The notes beneath the pieces are model-generated. The model was not told where the DNA came from, searched no databases, and saw only the letters and a list, made by a program, of their open reading frames with translations. DNA of 8,475 nt, taken from an uncultured Collinsella sp. (GTDB lineage: Bacteria; Actinomycetota; Coriobacteriia; Coriobacteriales; Coriobacteriaceae). The position numbers were made by a program, and so were the translations under genes. Shown in pieces: positions 4,087-8,475 of this stretch. The stretch's first letter is position 1. The number at the start of each line of letters is the position of its first letter. Location of the stretch: the NCBI GenBank assembly GCA_902490095.1, contig CABUCQ010000086.1, positions 1 to 8,475 of the forward strand, in the 5' to 3' direction.

Positions 4087-6225
4087 ATGGAGGTGCTGGT
4101 TGTTGGCAACACCGCATATGTTGACGATGACTTTTGCGCCAAGGCATTCCCTGGGGACCACGTTAAGGTTGTAGCCGCGCAGGAAGCGCGCCGCGACGAG
4201 TCGTCGCCCCATGCCTCGTGGAAAGAGCTCCTCCAGCACCTGGATCAGGCCTACGAGTTCGACCGCGTGGTCTACCTGTCTAATTACCTTACCCCGCATA
4301 CCGATACCGTGGGCGATATCGAGCTGCTGCGCTCGGTCTTTCGTACGTGCGCGGGTCGCCGGGTCCAACTACTGTATGTAGCGGGGCCCGCGGGTGCCGA
4401 GGGTGCCGCCGATGCCGCGGGGCGAACGGGCAAGGGCATTATCGCGCACGCAGCCAACGACCTGTGCCGCTACTACGCTGCTCGTGAGGGCGTTCAGACC
4501 AAGATCCTGCGCGTGCCGTTTCTGTATACCGCGTCTGCCGCGCTGGAGGACCCGTTTTTGGTGCCGCTGTTCGACGCATGCTCAACCGGATCGGCCGCTC
4601 TGCAGGGCGCGCAGGATGCGGCGTTTCCCCTGCTGTGTGCCGAGGAGCTTTCGGTGCTGGTACGCCGTATCTTCGACAGCTGGAATGGCAACTTTGAGAC
4701 GCTCGATGTAGCCGATACCTTCCATCACACGGTGGGTGAGGTGGGCGAGGCCCTTCAGGCGCTGTTCCCAGGGCTCTCAGTTGCCTATGGCGATTCTGCC
4801 GGCTACGCCCTGCCCGCCAGCGACGTCGCTCGCGTGCGCTATGGCTGGTTTCAGCGCTACGACTTGCTGCGCGACCTCTCGACCATTCAGGCTCGCTGGG
4901 ATGCTGGTCACGCAAAGAAGGTCAACCCCTTGCGCGCCGCCATCGACCGCATCCAAATGCGCACGCTGCCTGTCAAATGCCTGGAGACGGCAGCCGCCTG
5001 GGTGCTCTTTGAAGTGCTGGAGCGCTTGTTCTCCCAATCGACCCAGCTCAACGTGCTCGATTATCGCCTGCTCTACGTGGTGCTGATTGGCACGCTGTAT
5101 GGCTTGGACTTTGGCCTGGTTGCGGCGCTGCTGGCGTCGGTGGGTTTGGCTGCGAGCTACTTTACTCAGTACGGCTATACCTTCCAGGGCCTGTTCTACG
5201 AGCCGTCCAACTGGCTGCCGTTTATTGCGTACTTTGTTGTGGGTGCCGTGTGCGGCTATGTGCAGCTGCGCAACAGCGAAGCCATTAGGGCGGAGCGCGA
5301 TCAAAACGAGCTCGTGCGCAACCGCAATACGTTCCTTACGCAGCTCTACCACGACGCGATCGAGGACAAGCGCGCGTACGGGCGCCAGATCGTGGGTCGC
5401 CACGACAGCTTTGGCAAGATCTTTGCCGTGACGCAGGAGCTCGACGTATTCAACCCACGCGACATCTATCGCAAGTGCTGTGAGCTTCTGGGCGAGATCC
5501 TCGAGAACGATTCAGTTGCGATCTACCATGTTTCGGGCGGGGCATTTGCACGCCTGGTGGCAGCAAGTCCCGCGATTGCCGAAGATGCCGCACGTTCGCT
5601 CACGCTTGAGCAGCTTGCACCTCTTTTGGGCGACGGGGGTCGTTCGAACCTGTGGGTGAACCGCGAGCTGACGCCGGGGCTTCCCATGTTTGGATACGCG
5701 ATCGAGCGCGACGGGGCACCCGCCGTGTTGATCTTTGTGCGTCGTGCGGCCGAAAACCAAATGACCCTCTATTATCAAAACCTGTTCCGCATCTTGTGCG
5801 GCCTGGTCGAAAGCGCGCTGGGCCGTGCCTTTGACTATGAGGCGGTGGCGCAGGATAAACGCTGCGTTGACGGCACTTGCGTGCTCAAACAGGCTGCCTT
5901 TGGCCAAGAGCTCGCGGCGGCGCAGGCGCTGGCAGATAGCAAGATGGGGAGTTTTTTGCTCCTGCGCGTGGTACCGGGCATGGAGCCTGTCGGCGAGCTG
6001 GTGGGCGCAATTGGGTCGGCAATCCGCGAGAGCGACGCGGCGGGCTTGGTCGACGGCGACGTGCTCTACCTGCTTATGCGCCAGGCAAAGGCGTGCGATC
6101 TTCCCATTATCCGCGAGCGCCTGAGCGCAAAGCAGATTGCGGTGGAGCCCGTCGATGGCGAGGACATCGTGGCGTTGCTGCAGCATATCTCTTACACCGG
6201 TGACGGTGAGGGGGGTGCCGCTTGA
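4087..6225 (+). CDS. pelD: SDR-PelD fusion: membrane-anchored, predicted cyclic-di-GMP receptor of the Pel polysaccharide complex
   Basis: PelD is the inner-membrane receptor that switches on Pel exopolysaccharide synthesis when it binds cyclic di-GMP. This 712-residue protein has four parts. Residues 1 to about 290 are an extended SDR (NAD-dependent epimerase-like) domain beginning MEVLVVGNTAYV. The glycine motif is degenerate and the YxxxK tyrosine is missing ahead of K116, so it may not be an active enzyme. Residues about 298-395 hold several membrane segments, followed by a charged helix. Residues about 440-590 resemble a GAF domain. The last 120 residues are a GGDEF-like domain in which the signature is degenerate (DGDVL, 656-660), while RESD (647-650) sits exactly where diguanylate cyclases carry the RxxD inhibitory site. 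That combination suggests binding without synthesis. ATG 4087 follows GGGGAGGAG by six bases. The stop overlaps the next start. Automated annotation would probably call this an epimerase. Confidence 0.8.
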   Translation: MEVLVVGNTAYVDDDFCAKAFPGDHVKVVAAQEARRDESSPHASWKELLQHLDQAYEFDRVVYLSNYLTPHTDTVGDIELLRSVFRTCAGRRVQLLYVAGPAGAEGAADAAGRTGKGIIAHAANDLCRYYAAREGVQTKILRVPFLYTASAALEDPFLVPLFDACSTGSAALQGAQDAAFPLLCAEELSVLVRRIFDSWNGNFETLDVADTFHHTVGEVGEALQALFPGLSVAYGDSAGYALPASDVARVRYGWFQRYDLLRDLSTIQARWDAGHAKKVNPLRAAIDRIQMRTLPVKCLETAAAWVLFEVLERLFSQSTQLNVLDYRLLYVVLIGTLYGLDFGLVAALLASVGLAASYFTQYGYTFQGLFYEPSNWLPFIAYFVVGAVCGYVQLRNSEAIRAERDQNELVRNRNTFLTQLYHDAIEDKRAYGRQIVGRHDSFGKIFAVTQELDVFNPRDIYRKCCELLGEILENDSVAIYHVSGGAFARLVAASPAIAEDAARSLTLEQLAPLLGDGGRSNLWVNRELTPGLPMFGYAIERDGAPAVLIFVRRAAENQMTLYYQNLFRILCGLVESALGRAFDYEAVAQDKRCVDGTCVLKQAAFGQELAAAQALADSKMGSFLLLRVVPGMEPVGELVGAIGSAIRESDAAGLVDGDVLYLLMRQAKACDLPIIRERLSAKQIAVEPVDGEDIVALLQHISYTGDGEGGAA

Positions 6226-7127
6226 TCTCGCTTGTCGTTGCTGCCGTCTTGCTGCTGATTCATGCGCTGGTTTGCCTGATGCTGTGGACGCTCATGAAGT
6301 TGGGCCTGCTGCCGGTGCGCGGGCACATGCTGGCTGTGATAGTGCTGGTGCCGCTGTGGGGCCCGTTGCTGGTGGTTCTGCTATCGGTCCGCAGCGCGGT
6401 GTTTGGCGAGGGGCTGAAAGAGTCTGCGCTGGAGTCGCTGCGCTTCAACGACGAGCTCCATCGCAGTATGTCGGTACCGAGTGGTGAGGACGATGCAGGC
6501 GTAGTGCCGCTCGAGGAGGCGCTCATCGTCAACGACCCGGCATACCGGCGCCGCCTAATGCTCTCCATGCTCACCGAGGAGCCCGACGCGTACCTGGCGC
6601 AGTTGCAGGCGGCTAAGCTTAACGACGACGTTGAGGTGGCGCACTATGCCGCGACGGCGGTGGCGCAGATCTCCAAGGAGTCCGACCTTAAACTGCAGCA
6701 GCTGGAGCGTGCCTTTAAGACGGACCCGAGCGCGCAAAACCTCAACGAATACTGCGATTTTCTTGGTGAATACTTGTGCTCGGGCTTGGCTGAGGGGCGC
6801 GTGGCTCAGATTCAGCGCCAACAGTACGCGCGCCTGCTTGCGCGTCGCTGCGAGCGCGAGGATACCCTTGAGCTGCGCATTCGATACGCGACGGCGCTGG
6901 CCGATGTCGGACAGATCGACGAAGCGCAGGCCGTGACCGACCAGCTGGTGCTCGACGTGCCCGAGGAGCAGGAGGTTTGGATGCTTTGCCTGCGCCTGGC
7001 CGTGATGCGCCGCGACGGTGACGAGGTTCACCGTGTGATCGATGCGATTGACAAGCAACATGTGTATTTGAGCGCCGACAACCGCGAAAAGTTGGCGTTT
7101 TGGCGCGACGGGGAGGAGGTCGGATGA
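6222..7127 (+). CDS. pelE: PelE-like membrane protein with helical-repeat domain
   Basis: This 301-residue protein starts with two hydrophobic segments (about residues 1-28 and 34-58), followed by a soluble, charged, all-helical part (about 90-300). Its alternating A/L/Y-rich helices look like TPR repeats. This is the layout of PelE, the Pel-complex scaffold whose TPR domain contacts the modification enzyme and PelD. The individual repeats are too diverged to recognise with certainty by eye, so the call rests mainly on architecture and position between pelD and the deacetylase gene. The start is a TTG overlapping the pelD stop (TTGA, 6222-6225), with a purine-rich GGTGAGGGGGG run (6205-6215) upstream. 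The gene ends in an ATGA overlap with the next gene. Tight coupling of all three genes suggests fixed stoichiometry. Confidence 0.68.
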   Translation: MISLVVAAVLLLIHALVCLMLWTLMKLGLLPVRGHMLAVIVLVPLWGPLLVVLLSVRSAVFGEGLKESALESLRFNDELHRSMSVPSGEDDAGVVPLEEALIVNDPAYRRRLMLSMLTEEPDAYLAQLQAAKLNDDVEVAHYAATAVAQISKESDLKLQQLERAFKTDPSAQNLNEYCDFLGEYLCSGLAEGRVAQIQRQQYARLLARRCEREDTLELRIRYATALADVGQIDEAQAVTDQLVLDVPEEQEVWMLCLRLAVMRRDGDEVHRVIDAIDKQHVYLSADNREKLAFWRDGEEVG

Positions 7128-8475
7128 GCGTGGCGCAACATATCCGCGACCGTGCAGGCCGCTTTCGTTGGATGGGACTCCTCGTGGTGTGGGCGGTCTT
7201 TATTGCCATGGCCGCCGTGCTGCTGGTGGAACGTGCCGGCGTGCAGTACAGTGCGGGTCAGCATAAGCTGGGGATGCTTGCCGCCAACGATGCGGTGCCG
7301 GCCTCCTCGGCAATCTTTGGCCAAAAGCCCACGTGCCTGGTCATTACCGATTCCGATCAAGCTGGCGTCGAGGACGTAAAGGAGCAGTTCGACCAGATCC
7401 TGCTCGACATGAAGATCGCGCACCGCGATGTTGATATTGCCACCGACGGTGCGGACGCGATCCCATCGCTCACGTCGTTTGATCGCGTGATTGTGCTTAT
7501 GCCCTCGCTTGACGGGCTGGGTACGCATCTGACCGATCTGATGAGTTGGGTGAGTGCGGGCGGCTCACTCATGCTGGGCATGACGCCAGATAACTCGAAC
7601 TACCTGCAGGCTTTTGCTTCCAAGCTTGGGATCGAATCGGCCGGATATGACTATGCGACAGCCGAAAGCATCGTGCCGAGCGAGGACTTTATGCTGGGCG
7701 GGGGAGAGCGCTACGAGCTTTCGGATCCCTTCGATTCTTCGCTCTCGGTTTCATTGCGCGAAACGGCCCACGTATGGGCAAAGACCGGTGACACGGGCAC
7801 GCCGCTCATTTGGTCTAACGATTGCGGCAGTGGTCACACCGTGGCGTGCAACATTGGCATCTACGACAAGGTTATGCGTGGGTTCTATGCTTCGGCCATA
7901 AGCTTGCTGGGTGATACCACGGCCTATCCGGTCATCAACAGCGCCGTGTTCTATTTGGACGACTTTCCTAGCCCCGTGCCCTCGGGCGATGGTACTTATA
8001 TCAAGCGTGACTACGGCCTTTCCATTGCCGATTTTTACACCAAAGTCTGGTGGCCCGATCTGCAAAAGCTCGCGCAAAAATACGGCATTCGCTATACCGG
8101 CGTGATGATCGAAAACTACGAGGACGCAGTCAACCAGACCGAGCCCGCGCGCCAACCTGATACCACGCAGTTCCGCTATTTTGGCGGCATGCTGCTGCAG
8201 ATGGGCGGAGAGCTGGGCTTTCACGGCTACAACCATCAGCCTCTGGCGCTCTGGGACACCGACTACGGCACGCTGTACGTCTACAAGACCTGGAAGAACG
8301 AAGAGACGCTCGTCGCTTCGCTCAACGAACTTATCGCGTTTCAGGACGAGGTCCTGCCCAATGCTCATGGCTCGGTTTACGTGCCGCCGTCGAATATTCT
8401 TTCGGCTCGCGCGCGCAAGCTTATCGGTACCGATGTTCCGCGCATTAAGACTATTGCCAGTACGTACTTTGAGGA
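7124..8475 (+). CDS. DUF2194-type polysaccharide deacetylase of the Pel operon, 3' part missing at window edge
   Basis: The visible 450 residues begin with a short cytoplasmic stretch and one membrane segment (about 14-37), so the rest should face outside. Residues about 60-250 form an alpha/beta domain resembling the class I amidotransferase/ThuA-like fold (PTCLVITDSD at its start). The following domain has carbohydrate-esterase-4-like metal-site motifs: FYLDDFPSP with D279 and D280, and FHGYNH with H367 and H371 as an HxxxH pair. This matches the DUF2194 proteins encoded in Gram-positive Pel clusters, which supply the deacetylation done by the PelA deacetylase domain in Pseudomonas. The predicted substrate is the N-acetylhexosamine polymer as it is exported. 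ATG 7124 overlaps the previous stop and follows GGGAGGAGG (7111-7119). The frame is open to the last base, so the C-terminus is not seen. Confidence 0.78.
   Translation, partial: MSVAQHIRDRAGRFRWMGLLVVWAVFIAMAAVLLVERAGVQYSAGQHKLGMLAANDAVPASSAIFGQKPTCLVITDSDQAGVEDVKEQFDQILLDMKIAHRDVDIATDGADAIPSLTSFDRVIVLMPSLDGLGTHLTDLMSWVSAGGSLMLGMTPDNSNYLQAFASKLGIESAGYDYATAESIVPSEDFMLGGGERYELSDPFDSSLSVSLRETAHVWAKTGDTGTPLIWSNDCGSGHTVACNIGIYDKVMRGFYASAISLLGDTTAYPVINSAVFYLDDFPSPVPSGDGTYIKRDYGLSIADFYTKVWWPDLQKLAQKYGIRYTGVMIENYEDAVNQTEPARQPDTTQFRYFGGMLLQMGGELGFHGYNHQPLALWDTDYGTLYVYKTWKNEETLVASLNELIAFQDEVLPNAHGSVYVPPSNILSARARKLIGTDVPRIKTIASTYFE

Noticed and set aside
4777..5403. 208-codon minus-strand frame inside pelD
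   Set aside because: Antisense to the well-supported PelD membrane and linker region. Long opposite-strand frames are common in GC-rich genes.
7751..8368. 205-codon minus-strand frame inside the deacetylase gene
   Set aside because: Antisense to conserved metal-site motifs (LDDFPSP, HGYNH), with no own signals.
1..8475. CRISPR array, tRNA or rRNA genes
   Set aside because: No regularly spaced direct repeats, no cloverleaf with a T-loop motif and no rRNA-like stretch were seen on either strand.

Overview
The window looks like a chromosomal segment of a high-GC Gram-positive actinobacterium, most likely a Coriobacteriia gut commensal of the Collinsella type. That is an inference from the GC-rich codon use of the right half, strong GGAGG-type ribosome binding sites, an IS110-family element and a Gram-positive-type Pel polysaccharide operon. 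No rRNA, tRNA or CRISPR array is visible.

Layout. (1) Bases 1-398, minus strand: the N-terminal 132 codons of an IS110-family DEDD transposase, running off the left edge. The 120 or so bases upstream of its start are rich in stem-loops and are the expected place for an IS110 bridge (guide) RNA. (2) About 520-954: gene-poor, with a perfect 10-bp hairpin at 816-849. (3) 955-2349: an AbiH-family phage abortive-infection gene, interrupted by one in-frame TGA at 2116-2118 and then continuing in the same frame to a natural-looking end. (4) 2350-2655: non-coding, holding a pair of 17-bp inverted repeats (2427-2443 and 2541-2557) that look like the ends of a tiny mobile element, followed by a promoter embedded in two palindromes. 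(5) 2662-3958: a compact three-gene operon coding for an MqsR-like toxin, an MqsA-like antitoxin with a C-terminal extension, and a SecB-like chaperone. This is a toxin-antitoxin-chaperone (TAC) module. (6) 4087 to the right edge: the start of a Pel exopolysaccharide operon. Its genes are an SDR-PelD fusion, a PelE-like membrane/helical-repeat protein, and a DUF2194-type polysaccharide deacetylase cut by the window edge, all joined by 4-base stop/start overlaps.

How it fits together. The left half (IS110, AbiH, TAC) is visibly more A+T-rich than the Pel operon and carries mobile and defence genes, so it reads as a small acquired defence island beside a core-like surface-polysaccharide operon. 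In the TAC module the toxin is probably an mRNA interferase held by the antitoxin, and the antitoxin in turn probably depends on the SecB-like protein. In the Pel operon, the PelD-like protein keeps an RxxD motif just upstream of a degenerate GGDEF signature, so it can be predicted to sense cyclic di-GMP and control polymer synthesis through the inner-membrane Pel complex. The glycosyltransferase and transporter genes (pelF, pelG) would be expected to the right of the window.
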